Part shown: positions 24,914-34,336 of the stretch, one piece after another
Numbering within the stretch: position 1 is the first letter of the stretch
Layout of the letters: every line of letters begins with the position of its first letter
Assembly (NCBI RefSeq): GCF_039542225.1
Contig: NZ_BAABHS010000039.1
Coordinates: 1-64,000, forward strand
Direction: 5' to 3'
Length of the DNA: 64,000 nucleotides
Source: Yinghuangia aomiensis
Lineage (GTDB): Bacteria; Actinomycetota; Actinomycetes; Streptomycetales; Streptomycetaceae
Translations under genes and position numbers: made by a program
Notes under the pieces: model-generated
Databases searched by the model: none
Told to the model about the DNA's origin: nothing
What the model saw: only the letters and a program-made list of their open reading frames with translations

Positions 24914-27803
24914 AGTACGCGGCGAGCCCGTCCCGGTCGGTGCCGAGCTTGGCGTAGATCGCCGTCAGGTGCTTCTGCACGGTGCCGAGCCGGACCGCGA
25001 GTTCCCCGGCGATCGCGGTGTTCGACAGGCCGCGGACGACGAGTTCCGCGGTCTGGCGTTCGCGCGCCGTCAGGGCTTCGACGCCGGTCCGGTACGCGCG
25101 CCGCGGCCGTCCGCCCGCCGCGACGAGTTCGGCGCGGGCCCGGGCGGCCAGCGCGTCGGCGCCGCAGCGGGTGGCCACGTCGAGGCCTTCGGCCAGCCGG
25201 ATCCGCGCCTCCGCGATGTGCTTGGCGCGGCGCAGCGCGGCGCCGTACTCGACGAGCGACAGCGCGAACTCGTAGCGGGACGGCGACTCCGACAGCCAGC
25301 GCACCGACTCGCCGAGCTTGGCCAGGCCCTCCGCGCCGCCGACGATCTGGCCGGCGACCCGCAGGGTGGTGCCGAGTGTGGCGGGCGCGCCGAATACGTA
25401 CGCCTGCCCCACCGCGCGGTTCGCCGCCCGCCGGGCACCGCTCGGATCGTCCGCGGCCAGGGCGAGCGCCAGGTTGGGCCGCCACGGGCACCACCCCGGG
25501 TTGCCGACGCCGCGCGCGTCCAGGCGCTGCCCGGCCTCCGCGAAGTCCGCCGCCGCGGCCGCGTACTGCCGCCGGGCGAGCCGCAGTTCGCCGCGCACCG
25601 TCTGCGGCACCGGGAAGACCACGGCCTGCGGGAACGGCTCGCCGAACCGGTGGCGCCCGGCGAGTTCCTCGGCCTCGTCGAGACGCCCGCGGGCGATGAG
25701 GACCTGGATGAGCGTGCCGATGGCGTACCAGCGGGCCGGGGCGTCGGGCCCCAGCCGTTCCGCGTACTCCAGGCCGAGCCGTACCGCGGTCTCGGCCTCC
25801 GCGAGCCGCCCCTGCCGGTAGTGGATGTGGCCGAGCAGGGCGTGGGCGAACGCCAGATGGGTGCCGCGCCAGCCGCGTGCCTCCAACGCCGCGATCCCGT
25901 CGACGAACAGCGCTTCGGCGCGGTCCGGCTGGTCGCAGTACATGAACGTGAGCGCGGTCAGGATCGGGATCTCGAAGCCCCAGTCCTCGTCGACCCAGCT
26001 CAGTGGCGGCACCATCGCGCGTTCCGCATACGCCCGCACCTGCACCGCGGGATCGCCGCGCACCACCCCGTAGTACGACCGCAGCCCCAGCAGGCACCGC
26101 TCCGTCGTGTCCGCGCCCGCCAGCCGCCCCGCGAGCGACCGCAGCCGGCGGGCCCGCATGTGCCCGTCGTTGTCGTCCACCCAGAACAGCGCCCACAGGA
26201 AATGCTCGGCCTGCAGCCGCAGCCGCGACCGGGACAGCTTCGTCGCCCGCGCCTCGGCATCCACCAGCTGCACCGCTTCGGGCATCCGGTCGTCGTGCGC
26301 GAGGGCCTTCGCCAACCGGATCACTATCGGCTGCCGCAGTTCCTGGTCCGGGTGGGCGACGGCGAGCGCCGAATACAGGTGTTCGATCGCCGCACGCGGG
26401 TCGTGCAGGAACGCGGCCAGCCCCAATTCGTAGAGGACCGCCGTGCGTTCCTCGCCGAACGGCGGCTCGTTCAGTGCCCGCAGCAGGTTCCGGTACGCGG
26501 CATCCGGCGCGCCCGCCCGCAGGTCCTGCCCCGCCGCGGACCGCAGCCGCGCGACCAGCCACGGATCGCCCGACGGATAGGTGGCGCGCAGATGTGTGGA
26601 CGCCTGGGCTTCCTCGTGCCCGTCCGCGATCAGCAGGCGCGCCGCACGCGCGTGCAGGGCGCCGCGGGCCTGCGGCGGGATCCGCCGGTAGACCTCGGTG
26701 GCGATCGTCGGATGCGCGAAGTCGAGGTGATCGGTCTCCCCGAACACCCGGACGGCGCGCAGCTTGTCGGCCGGCGCCACGGCCGCGTCCGTGTCCAGCC
26801 CGGCGAGGGCGGCGGCGCGGCCGAGGGTGGCGTCCGTGCCGAGCACCGCGACCGCACGCGCCAGGCGGACCGCTTCGATGCCCGCGCGTTCCAGCCGGGC
26901 GATCATGCCCCGGCCGACGATGGCCGCGGCCAGCCCGGCCAGCTTGCGGGCGTTCGCCGCGGTCGGCCGCAGGTCGAGGTCGGCGACCTCGCCCACCAGT
27001 TGGCCGACGACGTAGGGGATCCCGTCCGTCACCGCGTGGCAGGCCCGGCAGAACTCGTCGTCCGCGCCCGCCCCCAGCCGGTCGCGCACCAGTGCGGCCA
27101 CCGCGTCCGGCGACAGCGGCGACAAGTCCAGCCGCCGCGCCGCGGGGAGGCCCGCGAGGTCGTCGAGCAGATCGGCGTTGGGCGTCGGCTCCTCGGGCCG
27201 CCGGGTGACCACGATCAGCACCGGCGCGGCGTCCGACGTGCGCGCGTACGACTCCAGCCACGCCAGCGACTCGCGGTCGGCCCAGTGCGCGTCGTCGACC
27301 AGCACCGCCATCGGCCCGTGCCGCTGACCGAGACCGGCCATCAGCCAATCGAGTGCGTCCCGCACGCCCTGCGGCTCCGGGGCCGCGGGCACTGCCGGGA
27401 CCACCGGCGCCAGACCCAGCGCGGGGGAGACCATGTCCCACCAGGCGCCGAGGAGTTCGTGCCGCTCACGGTCGTCCGCCGCGACCAGCAGCGGGCGGAA
27501 CAACTGCCGCACCACATGGAACGCCCGCCCCTGCTCGCGCTCCCCGCCCTTCGCGTACAGCACCGGGCAGCCGCATGCGGCCGCCATCCGGCGCGTCGCA
27601 TCCACCAGCGACGTCTTGCCTATACCCGCGGTCCCCTCGAACAGCAGAAGACCGCCGTGCGCCCCGCCCGGTCCGAAAGCCGCGCCCTCCGCCCCGGCAC
27701 CGCGAAGGTCGCGGATCAGCCCGTGGACGACCGAGAGTTCGCGTACGCGTTCCAGCAGAGGCTCGGCGGCGGGATCGTACGCGGCGGCTGCCGCGGCCGT
27801 CAC
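24858..27803 (-). CDS. LAL-type ATPase regulator with C-terminal LuxR HTH
   Basis: This 981-residue regulator of the large LuxR (LAL/MalT-like) class begins with an AAA-type ATPase domain: Walker A GTAGIGKT (57-64) and Walker B MAVLVDDAHW. A long helical, TPR-like middle region follows, and a LuxR HTH ends the protein (LTARERQTAELVVRGLSN, then the recognition helix in GTVQKHLTAIYAKLG). The GTG start at 27803 overlaps the stop of its upstream paralogue as GTGA. Such proteins usually activate secondary metabolite or sugar genes on binding ATP and an effector. No biosynthetic cluster is adjacent, so the target is unknown. Confidence 0.92.
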   Translation of the reverse strand: MTAAAAAAYDPAAEPLLERVRELSVVHGLIRDLRGAGAEGAAFGPGGAHGGLLLFEGTAGIGKTSLVDATRRMAAACGCPVLYAKGGEREQGRAFHVVRQLFRPLLVAADDRERHELLGAWWDMVSPALGLAPVVPAVPAAPEPQGVRDALDWLMAGLGQRHGPMAVLVDDAHWADRESLAWLESYARTSDAAPVLIVVTRRPEEPTPNADLLDDLAGLPAARRLDLSPLSPDAVAALVRDRLGAGADDEFCRACHAVTDGIPYVVGQLVGEVADLDLRPTAANARKLAGLAAAIVGRGMIARLERAGIEAVRLARAVAVLGTDATLGRAAALAGLDTDAAVAPADKLRAVRVFGETDHLDFAHPTIATEVYRRIPPQARGALHARAARLLIADGHEEAQASTHLRATYPSGDPWLVARLRSAAGQDLRAGAPDAAYRNLLRALNEPPFGEERTAVLYELGLAAFLHDPRAAIEHLYSALAVAHPDQELRQPIVIRLAKALAHDDRMPEAVQLVDAEARATKLSRSRLRLQAEHFLWALFWVDDNDGHMRARRLRSLAGRLAGADTTERCLLGLRSYYGVVRGDPAVQVRAYAERAMVPPLSWVDEDWGFEIPILTALTFMYCDQPDRAEALFVDGIAALEARGWRGTHLAFAHALLGHIHYRQGRLAEAETAVRLGLEYAERLGPDAPARWYAIGTLIQVLIARGRLDEAEELAGRHRFGEPFPQAVVFPVPQTVRGELRLARRQYAAAAADFAEAGQRLDARGVGNPGWCPWRPNLALALAADDPSGARRAANRAVGQAYVFGAPATLGTTLRVAGQIVGGAEGLAKLGESVRWLSESPSRYEFALSLVEYGAALRRAKHIAEARIRLAEGLDVATRCGADALAARARAELVAAGGRPRRAYRTGVEALTARERQTAELVVRGLSNTAIAGELAVRLGTVQKHLTAIYAKLGTDRDGLAAYFRESGAPGPGAGEPPAYT

Positions 27804-30778
27804 CGCATCCCCTCCGCGCCCCCGCCTTCCAGCCCGGCGTGCGACGCGGGCACCAGTTCGCCCATGTCGACGAGCATCTCCCGGGCCGCGTTCGCCAACC
27901 GGTCGGCGCCGCATTCCACGGCCACGGTCAGCCCTTCGAACAGCGCGTCGGCGGCGTCCCGGTCGCCCAGCTCGCGGCGGAGCGCCATGCCGTACTCGAT
28001 CAGCGAGACCGCGTACTCGTAGCGGGAATCCGAGTGTTCGAGCCACATCGCGGCATCCTCGATCTTCGCCAGCCCGTTCGGACCGCCTTCCAGCCGTCCG
28101 GCGACCCGCAGCGCCTGGCCCATCGCCGACGGCGCGCCGAACCGGTACGCGCGGCGCAGCGCCTCGCACGCGTGCTCGTACGCCTTCTCCGGGTCGGTGC
28201 TGGTCAGCGCCTTGGCCAGATTGACACGCCAGGCGCACCACGCCGGGTTGTCCACGCCGCGCCTCTCGAGCTTGTACCCGGCTTCGGTGAAGTCCGCGGC
28301 GGCGTCGTGCTCGCGGCCGAGCGCAAGGCGGAGTTCGCCGTGCACGGCCTGCGGGTCGGGGAACACGACCGCGCTCGGGAACGGCTCGCGGAAGGCGAAC
28401 TGCTCGGCGAGTATCTGGGCTTCGCGGGCGCGGCCTTGCGCGATGAGGACTTCGATGAGCGGACCGAGCGAGTACCAGCGTGCGGGCGCGTCCGGGCCCA
28501 GGCGGAGGGCGAGGCGCAGGCCGTGCCGGCAGTCCTGCTCGGCGAGCTGGAGCTTGCCTTGGCGGTAGCGGACGAAGCCGCGCATCGAATAGGCGTAGGC
28601 CATGTGGTGGCCCTGCCAGCCGTGCGCGCGCAGCTCGTCTATGCCGTCGCTGAAGAGCTGTTCGGCGCGGTCGTTGCGGTCGCAGTACATGTAGACCAGC
28701 GCGAGGAGGCTCGGGATTTCGAAGCCCCAGTCCTCGTCGGTCCAGGTGAGGCCGGGCCCGTAGGCCTGGTCGGCGCTGGCCAGCACCTGCACCATCGGGT
28801 CGCCGCGCACCACTCCGTACCAGGCGCGCAGGGCCAGCAGGCTGCGTTCGGTCCGGTTGGCGCCGTTCATGCGCACGACCAGGTTGCGCAGGCGGCGGGC
28901 GCGCTTGGAGTAGTCGGGGTCGCCGGTCCAGAAAACCGCCCACAGGAAGTGCTCGGCCTGCAGCCGCAGTTTGGTGCTGGACGCGTGCGCGGCGGAGGCC
29001 TCGCTGTCGAGGAGTTCGACGGCCTCTTGGATCTGGTCGGTGTAGCCGAGCGCGCGGGACAGCAGCAGCACGATCTGCTCGCGGAGCACCCGGTCGCCCG
29101 CGTCGTCGGCGAGGGCGCCGCGCAGGTGCCCTATCGAGTCCGGCAGGTCGCCCTTCACGAACGCGGCCCGGCCCAGTTCGAAGCGCACCGCCGCGCGGTG
29201 TTCGGCCGGCGGGGGTTCGGCGAGGGCGCGCTTGAGGCAGCGCACGGCCGCGTCCGGGGCACCGGCGCGTTTCTCCTGCTCGGCGGCGTTGCGCAGTTGG
29301 TCGACGACCCACGGGTCGCCGCAGCGTTCCGTCATGAGCAGGTGCAGGGCGGCGAACCGGGCGTCGAGGCCGTCCTGGATGAGGAGCCGCGCGGCGCGGG
29401 CGTGCAGCGTGCCGCGTGCGCCGTGGTCGATCCAGTCGTAGACGGCCTTGGCGACCAGCGGGTGCACGAAGGCCAGGGTGTCCTGGTCGGCGAGGATGGC
29501 GCGGTGCCGCAGCCGGTCGGCGATCAGGCTGACCTTGTCGCCGTCGACGTCGGCCAGTTGGCTGACCCGGGCGATCGTGGCGTCGGTGCCGAGCACGGCG
29601 ATCGCGCGGGCCACCGGCATCGTCGAGTCGCCCATGCTCTCCAGGCGGCGCGCGAGCTTGGGGCCGATCTGCCCGGCCGCGATGTTGGACAGCGGCGCCA
29701 TGTTGGCGGTCGTCGGCGCGAGTCCGCGGCGTTTGACCTCGCCGAGCATCGCCCACAGCACGTACGGGCTGCCCGCGGTGACTTCGTGGCAGCGCGCCTT
29801 GAACTGCGGGTCGGCACGGCCGAGCGCCTGCTCGACGATCTGGCCGACCGCGTCCGGCGACAGCGTGCCGACGGTCAGACGCAGGACATCTTCCACCGCG
29901 CCCAGGTCGCTGAGCAGTTCGTCGGCGTCGGTCTGCTCCTCGGTCCGGCGGGCGACCACGACGAGCACCGGGAGGTCGGCGAGGTTGTTGCGGGCGAATT
30001 CGACCAGCCAGCCGAGCGATTGCAAGTCCGCCCACTGCACGTCGTCGATGATGAGGACGATCGGGCCGCGCTCCTGGGTGAGGCCCCCCATGAGGTAGTC
30101 GAGCGAGTCGCGGACGCCGAGCGGGTTCGGGTTCTGGCCGTCGCCCGCGGGGGTGAGGCCGATCGCGGGGGCGATGATGTCGAACCAGCCGCCGAGGAGT
30201 TCGGCGCGTGCTTCGGGGGCGTAGGTGCGCAGCAGGTTGTAGAACAACTGGCGGACGACGGAGAACGACCGGGTCATTTCGCGCTCGGCGCCGATGGCGG
30301 AGAGCACCATGCAGTTGTTCTCGACCGATATGCGGCGGACTTCGTTCAGCAGCACGGTTTTGCCGTAGCCGGCCAGGCCTTCGACGATCAGGAGCTGCCC
30401 GCACCGCTCGCCGGACTGTGCGTCGTCGCCCGGGTGCTGCCGCGGCACGGCCGCCTCCACGGCGGCGGCAGCGGCGGCTGCTGCCGCCCGGGACGGGGTG
30501 CGCGGCCGGGGCCGGGCGTGCCGGCACAGTTCCTCGACCAGCGTGCGCACGAGAGCGCGTTCGCCCTCGCGCTCGAGTAACGGCGGCCGGGTCAGGAGTG
30601 GTTCCGAGCCATCCCAGCCGGACACGTCGACGGGCGCCACGCCGCGCACGTCCAGCCGGTGCGCACTCCCGGCGTGCCGGACGAGCGCCCCTTCCGGGCG
30701 TGACTCGGGTGGTCCGTCCGCCGGTGGTTCCGGCGGCCGCGGGGCTCCCGATCCCCGTGCTCCGTTCGCTTCTGCCAT
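27800..30778 (-). CDS. LAL-type ATPase paralogue lacking the DNA-binding domain
   Basis: This 992-residue paralogue of the next gene aligns with it from the ATPase domain to the end of the helical middle. Both share blocks such as LRLQAEHFLWA, YGVVRGDP and WxDEDWGFEIP. It has Walker A GLAGYGKT (134-141) and Walker B IVLIIDDVQWAD. It then stops where the partner's LuxR HTH begins: after the shared ECGADRLANAAREM region only a short tail follows. An N-terminal Pro/Ala-rich extension of about 120 residues is extra. The ATG at 30778 follows GGGGAAGG. Coupled translation with the HTH-bearing paralogue suggests a hetero-oligomer in which this subunit senses or modulates; that is inference. Confidence 0.9.
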   Translation of the reverse strand: MAEANGARGSGAPRPPEPPADGPPESRPEGALVRHAGSAHRLDVRGVAPVDVSGWDGSEPLLTRPPLLEREGERALVRTLVEELCRHARPRPRTPSRAAAAAAAAAVEAAVPRQHPGDDAQSGERCGQLLIVEGLAGYGKTVLLNEVRRISVENNCMVLSAIGAEREMTRSFSVVRQLFYNLLRTYAPEARAELLGGWFDIIAPAIGLTPAGDGQNPNPLGVRDSLDYLMGGLTQERGPIVLIIDDVQWADLQSLGWLVEFARNNLADLPVLVVVARRTEEQTDADELLSDLGAVEDVLRLTVGTLSPDAVGQIVEQALGRADPQFKARCHEVTAGSPYVLWAMLGEVKRRGLAPTTANMAPLSNIAAGQIGPKLARRLESMGDSTMPVARAIAVLGTDATIARVSQLADVDGDKVSLIADRLRHRAILADQDTLAFVHPLVAKAVYDWIDHGARGTLHARAARLLIQDGLDARFAALHLLMTERCGDPWVVDQLRNAAEQEKRAGAPDAAVRCLKRALAEPPPAEHRAAVRFELGRAAFVKGDLPDSIGHLRGALADDAGDRVLREQIVLLLSRALGYTDQIQEAVELLDSEASAAHASSTKLRLQAEHFLWAVFWTGDPDYSKRARRLRNLVVRMNGANRTERSLLALRAWYGVVRGDPMVQVLASADQAYGPGLTWTDEDWGFEIPSLLALVYMYCDRNDRAEQLFSDGIDELRAHGWQGHHMAYAYSMRGFVRYRQGKLQLAEQDCRHGLRLALRLGPDAPARWYSLGPLIEVLIAQGRAREAQILAEQFAFREPFPSAVVFPDPQAVHGELRLALGREHDAAADFTEAGYKLERRGVDNPAWCAWRVNLAKALTSTDPEKAYEHACEALRRAYRFGAPSAMGQALRVAGRLEGGPNGLAKIEDAAMWLEHSDSRYEYAVSLIEYGMALRRELGDRDAADALFEGLTVAVECGADRLANAAREMLVDMGELVPASHAGLEGGGAEGMR

Positions 30779-31175
30779 GACGGCACCTTCCCCACGAGGG
30801 TGCACGCGCCGGTCGATGGCGGCCGGCCGGGCGCGTTTGCAGTTCCCATCCTGGCCTATGAAGGTCACCCGATGTGCCCGCCTTAACACAGAAGTCCTCA
30901 TTGATTGTGAGGATTGCACGACGCACCGGTCGGATGGGCACGTGCGGACGCCGCCTTCCGGTCGCGGCCCCGGCCGGGAACGGGCACGCGGCGGGCAATC
31001 GTCGATACGGACCGAAAGGATCCGGTCGACTTCGTGGGACACGCGACCGGGTTTCCCTGCTTCGGCGCCCCCTGCGACCGAAAACGAGCACGGTCGAGCA
31101 TCCTGGGGGAACGCGGTGCGGCACAGCCGCTCGCGGTGTGACAGTACGAGGAACCACGGCGGAAGAGAGAGCGCG
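30779..31175. promoter_or_regulatory. Divergent promoter region, LAL pair / response regulator
   Basis: This is 397 bases between divergent transcripts. TCCTCA-N7-TGAGGA (30895-30913) is an inverted repeat in the AT-richest part, and the sequence on both sides is a plausible promoter zone. No gene is supported here. Confidence 0.5.
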
Positions 31176-31847
31176 GTGCGGGTGCTGCTGGTCGAGGACG
31201 AAGTCCGGTTGGCCGAAATGGTCCGCCAGGGCCTCGTCGACGCGGGCTTCAACGTCGACGTCGAGCACACCGGCCCGGAGGGGCTGTGGGCGGCCACCGA
31301 ACGCACGTACGACGTCGTCGTGCTGGACATCATGCTGCCCGGCATGGACGGCTACCGGGTCTGTGCGAAGCTCCGCGAGGCCGGCGTGTGGACGCCGGTG
31401 CTCATGCTGACCGCCAAGGACGGCGAGTACGACCTCGCCGACGCGCTCGACCTGGGCGCGGACGACTACCTGACCAAGCCGTTCTCCTTCGTGGTCCTGC
31501 TCGCCCGGCTGCGCGCCCTGATCCGGCGCGGCGGCGCGGTGCGGCCCCCGGTGCTCGCGGTCGGCGACCTGACGCTGGATCCGGCGCGCCGCAAGGTCGC
31601 GCGCGGGAGCACCGAGATCGCGCTGACGCCGCGCGAGTTCGCGCTGCTGGAGTTCCTGATGCGGCATGCGGGCGACGTGGTGTCGAAGACCGAGATCCTC
31701 GAGAACGTGTGGGACGCACACTACGACGGCCCCGCGAACGTGGTCGAGGTCTACGTCGGCTACTTGCGGCGCAAAATCGACCAGCCGTACGGCCGCGCGA
31801 CGATCGAGACGGTGCGTGGGGCGGGGTACCGGGTAGCCGACGTCTGA
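31176..31847 (+). CDS. Two-component response regulator, OmpR/PhoB family
   Basis: This 223-residue regulator has a receiver domain with the phospho-acceptor D51 (VVVLDIMLPGMDG), acidic residues in VEDE and K101 in LTKPF. A winged-helix effector domain follows (about 130-220, with ALTPREFALLEFLM and VEVYVGYLRRKID). The GTG at 31176 follows GGAAGAGAGA and begins exactly at the receiver domain. The likely cognate kinase gene ends 19 bases downstream on the opposite strand, an unusual convergent arrangement. Confidence 0.94.
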   Translation: MRVLLVEDEVRLAEMVRQGLVDAGFNVDVEHTGPEGLWAATERTYDVVVLDIMLPGMDGYRVCAKLREAGVWTPVLMLTAKDGEYDLADALDLGADDYLTKPFSFVVLLARLRALIRRGGAVRPPVLAVGDLTLDPARRKVARGSTEIALTPREFALLEFLMRHAGDVVSKTEILENVWDAHYDGPANVVEVYVGYLRRKIDQPYGRATIETVRGAGYRVADV

Positions 31848-31866
31848 GAGTCCGACGCAGGCTCCC

Positions 31867-33255
31867 TCAGTCCGCGAGCGGGAGTTCGACCCGGAACAGT
31901 GCGCCGCCCGACGGCGCGGCTTCGGCGCGCACGGTGCCGCCGTGCGCGGCGACGAGTTCGCGGACGATCGCCAGGCCGAGGCCGGACCCGCCGGTGGTGC
32001 GCCCGCGGCTGGCGTCGAGGCGGACGAACCGGTCGAAGACCCGGTCGCGTTCGGCTTCCGGGATGCCCGGGCCGTCGTCGCCGACCTCGACGACCGCGCG
32101 GCCGCCCGCGGCGGACAGGGCGATACGGACCCGGGAGGCGGCGTGCGCGGCGGCGTTGTCGGCCAGATTGCGCAGCACGCGGGTGAGGGCGCCGGGGTCG
32201 CCGCGGACCCGCAGCGGGGTGAGGACGACGTCGACGGCGAGTTCCGGGTGCTGGGCGGTGAGCCGGTCGCGTTCCGCGGCGGCGAGGTCGTCGAGGTCGA
32301 CGTCGGTGTCGGCGAGCCGCAGTTCGTGCTCGTCGGCGCGGGCGAGGAGGAGGAGTTCGTCGACGAGGCCGCCGAGGCGGAGGCTTTCCGCGTGCAGCAT
32401 GGCGACCACGTCGCGGTCCCGGTCGGGGAGCGGCCGGGAGCCGAGGATCTCCAGGCCCGACCGGAGGGTGGCCAGGGGGCTGCGGAGTTCGTGTCCGGCG
32501 TCCGCGACGAACCGGTGCTGGGCGTCGACTTGGGTTTCCACCCGGTCGAGCATGGTGTTCATGGTCTCGGCGAGGCGGGCGATCTCGTCGCGGGCTTCGG
32601 GCACCGGGACGCGTTCGCCGAGCCGTGACGCGGTGATGCCGGAGACCTTGCGGCGGATCGCCTCGACGGGGGCGAGGGCGCGGCCGACGAAGACGTAGGT
32701 GGCACCGGCGACCAGCAGGACGAGCACGGGGTAGCCGATGACCAGCAGGGCGGCGGCGTCCTCGACGCTGTCGTCGATCGGGTCCAGTGATTCCGCGGCG
32801 AGGACCGTGTAGGTGCCCTGCGGTGTGTCGACGCCGAGGGCGGCGATCCGGTACTCCATGCCGCCGGCGCCGACCGGGTGCCGGTCCTCGTGCCGGATGC
32901 GGCCGTCGCCGGGGCGGTCCGGCGAGATCGGCGGCAGCCCCGCCAGCGAAGCGGACCAGGCGACGACGTCGCCCGCGGGGTCGATCACCTGGACGGCCAT
33001 CGGCTCGCCGTGCTCGGTCGGCAGGACGCCGGTGGGCACGCCCGTCTTGTCGATCTCCCGGGCGACCGCCTGCGCGCGCTGGGTGGCGGCGCCGTCGACG
33101 GTGCGGACGAGCTGGCGGTGGTAGAGGAACACGAACCCGACCGCGCCGACGCCGAGCACGACGGCGACCACGAGGGCGGCGGCCAAGGCGGCCCGCACCC
33201 GCGCCCCGGCCCGCTGCCGCACCCAAGCCCGCATGCGGGCCAGCCTAGGACGCAT
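31867..33255 (-). CDS. Sensor histidine kinase
   Basis: This 462-residue membrane kinase has one helix at about 22-46, an extracytoplasmic sensor region to about 165, a second helix near 168-190, HAMP, then HisKA with H255 in DAGHELRSPLATL. The HATPase_c domain has NLADNAAAH, DDGPGIPEAERDRVFDRFVR and GGSGLGLAIVREL. ATG 33255 is preferred over GTG 33261 because GGCGGTG lies at suitable spacing. It probably partners the response regulator whose gene converges on it. The PAP2 phosphatase gene is 33 bases upstream on the same strand and is probably co-transcribed. Confidence 0.93.
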   Translation of the reverse strand: MRPRLARMRAWVRQRAGARVRAALAAALVVAVVLGVGAVGFVFLYHRQLVRTVDGAATQRAQAVAREIDKTGVPTGVLPTEHGEPMAVQVIDPAGDVVAWSASLAGLPPISPDRPGDGRIRHEDRHPVGAGGMEYRIAALGVDTPQGTYTVLAAESLDPIDDSVEDAAALLVIGYPVLVLLVAGATYVFVGRALAPVEAIRRKVSGITASRLGERVPVPEARDEIARLAETMNTMLDRVETQVDAQHRFVADAGHELRSPLATLRSGLEILGSRPLPDRDRDVVAMLHAESLRLGGLVDELLLLARADEHELRLADTDVDLDDLAAAERDRLTAQHPELAVDVVLTPLRVRGDPGALTRVLRNLADNAAAHAASRVRIALSAAGGRAVVEVGDDGPGIPEAERDRVFDRFVRLDASRGRTTGGSGLGLAIVRELVAAHGGTVRAEAAPSGGALFRVELPLAD

Positions 33256-33288
33256 GATCACCGCCGTGCCGGAAGTGCGGGCCCGCGG

Positions 33289-33897
33289 CTAGCGGCGCGC
33301 CACCGCCACCCGCCAGCGCGACGCCCGCAGGCGTTCGACGGCGGGGGCGGCGTGCCCGGCGGCGACGGTCAGCGGCCACGCGACGGCGACGCCGAGGAGC
33401 AGGGCGACCAGCACGTCGTGCGGGTAGTGGACGCCGACCCACACCCGCGACGCGGCCATCGCCAGCGCGGCGACGGCGGCCACCCAACCGAGCGCGCGGT
33501 GGACGAGGAAGACGGCGGTGGCCGCCGCGGCCGCGATGACGGAGTGGTTGCTGGGGAACGACCAGTCTCCGGCGCCCGGGCAGGCCTCGATCGTGGAGGA
33601 GCCGGGCAGGGTCTGGCAGGGGCGCTGCTCCTGGACCAGGCCCTTGAGCACGTCGTTGACGGCGTAGACGAGCACGACGACGACGGGGGCGAGGAGGGCT
33701 TGCGCCATGCGGCCGGTGCTCTGGCCGCGGGCGTACCACCAGGCGCCGAGCATGAGGACGGCGAAGACGGCGAGGCCGTAGTCGGTCCAGTCGGCGACGA
33801 GTCTGTCGACGAACCCGGGGGCGTGCGCGGCGAGGTCGGTGACGCGGGTGTAGAGACCGCCGTCCACGTCGGCACCGGAGAAAGCGAGATCGGTCAC
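33289..33897 (-). CDS. PAP2-family membrane phosphatase
   Basis: This roughly 202-residue integral membrane protein has the full three-part PAP2 phosphatase signature: KGLVQEQRP, PSNHS, and SRVWVGVHYPHD. About five hydrophobic segments surround the motifs. Relatives dephosphorylate lipid phosphates such as phosphatidic acid or undecaprenyl diphosphate. The GTG at 33897 is my best start, with GGAGGG just upstream though closely spaced. The histidine kinase gene follows after 33 bases, which suggests an envelope-related signal for the two-component system. Confidence 0.88.
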   Translation of the reverse strand: MTDLAFSGADVDGGLYTRVTDLAAHAPGFVDRLVADWTDYGLAVFAVLMLGAWWYARGQSTGRMAQALLAPVVVVLVYAVNDVLKGLVQEQRPCQTLPGSSTIEACPGAGDWSFPSNHSVIAAAAATAVFLVHRALGWVAAVAALAMAASRVWVGVHYPHDVLVALLLGVAVAWPLTVAAGHAAPAVERLRASRWRVAVARR

Positions 33898-34336
33898 GAC
33901 CCCTCCAACGATTCGGGTCGCCTCCCGGCGACGGCCGTCCGCCGGGGCACGCGGTCGGAGGACGCGGGCCCGGCTCGTAGGAAGCGTGGCGGAGGGGTGC
34001 TGAGGATTTGCTGAGAGAGCGGAGGAGGCCGGTGTGCGGGCAGGGCGACCGGGCCGAGACGGCCCGGTGGACGTCTGGCGCCGCCGCGGTCCGTCCGCCT
34101 TGCGGTCCCACGAGAGCACCCCGGGCACCCGGAAACCGCACCCGCCCCATGGGCGTCCGTTTTCCGCAGAGGCGTCGTTGGACACCGCACCCGCCCGTGT
34201 GCGGTCCGGCCGGGCTGGAGATGATTTCGACGGGACGCACGGGGGCGCCGCGCCGGACCGGGCGGTGGCGACGACGGACGAGGGGGTGGGGGCGGCGGCT
34301 CCGAGAACCGGCGCGGGGGCGGCCGGCGTACGCGCC
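33898..34336. other. Divergent intergenic region, PAP2 / P-loop kinase
   Basis: This holds 439 bases. Frames on both strands stay open but show no family match or ribosome-binding site. The P-loop kinase frame is open across most of it, so that gene could start further left. Confidence 0.4.

Noticed and set aside
24858..31721. A 2287-codon open frame on the minus strand spanning the whole LAL region
   Set aside because: Only its part from 24858 to 27803 matches a protein family; the rest is an out-of-frame shadow of the upstream paralogue, kept open by high G+C content.
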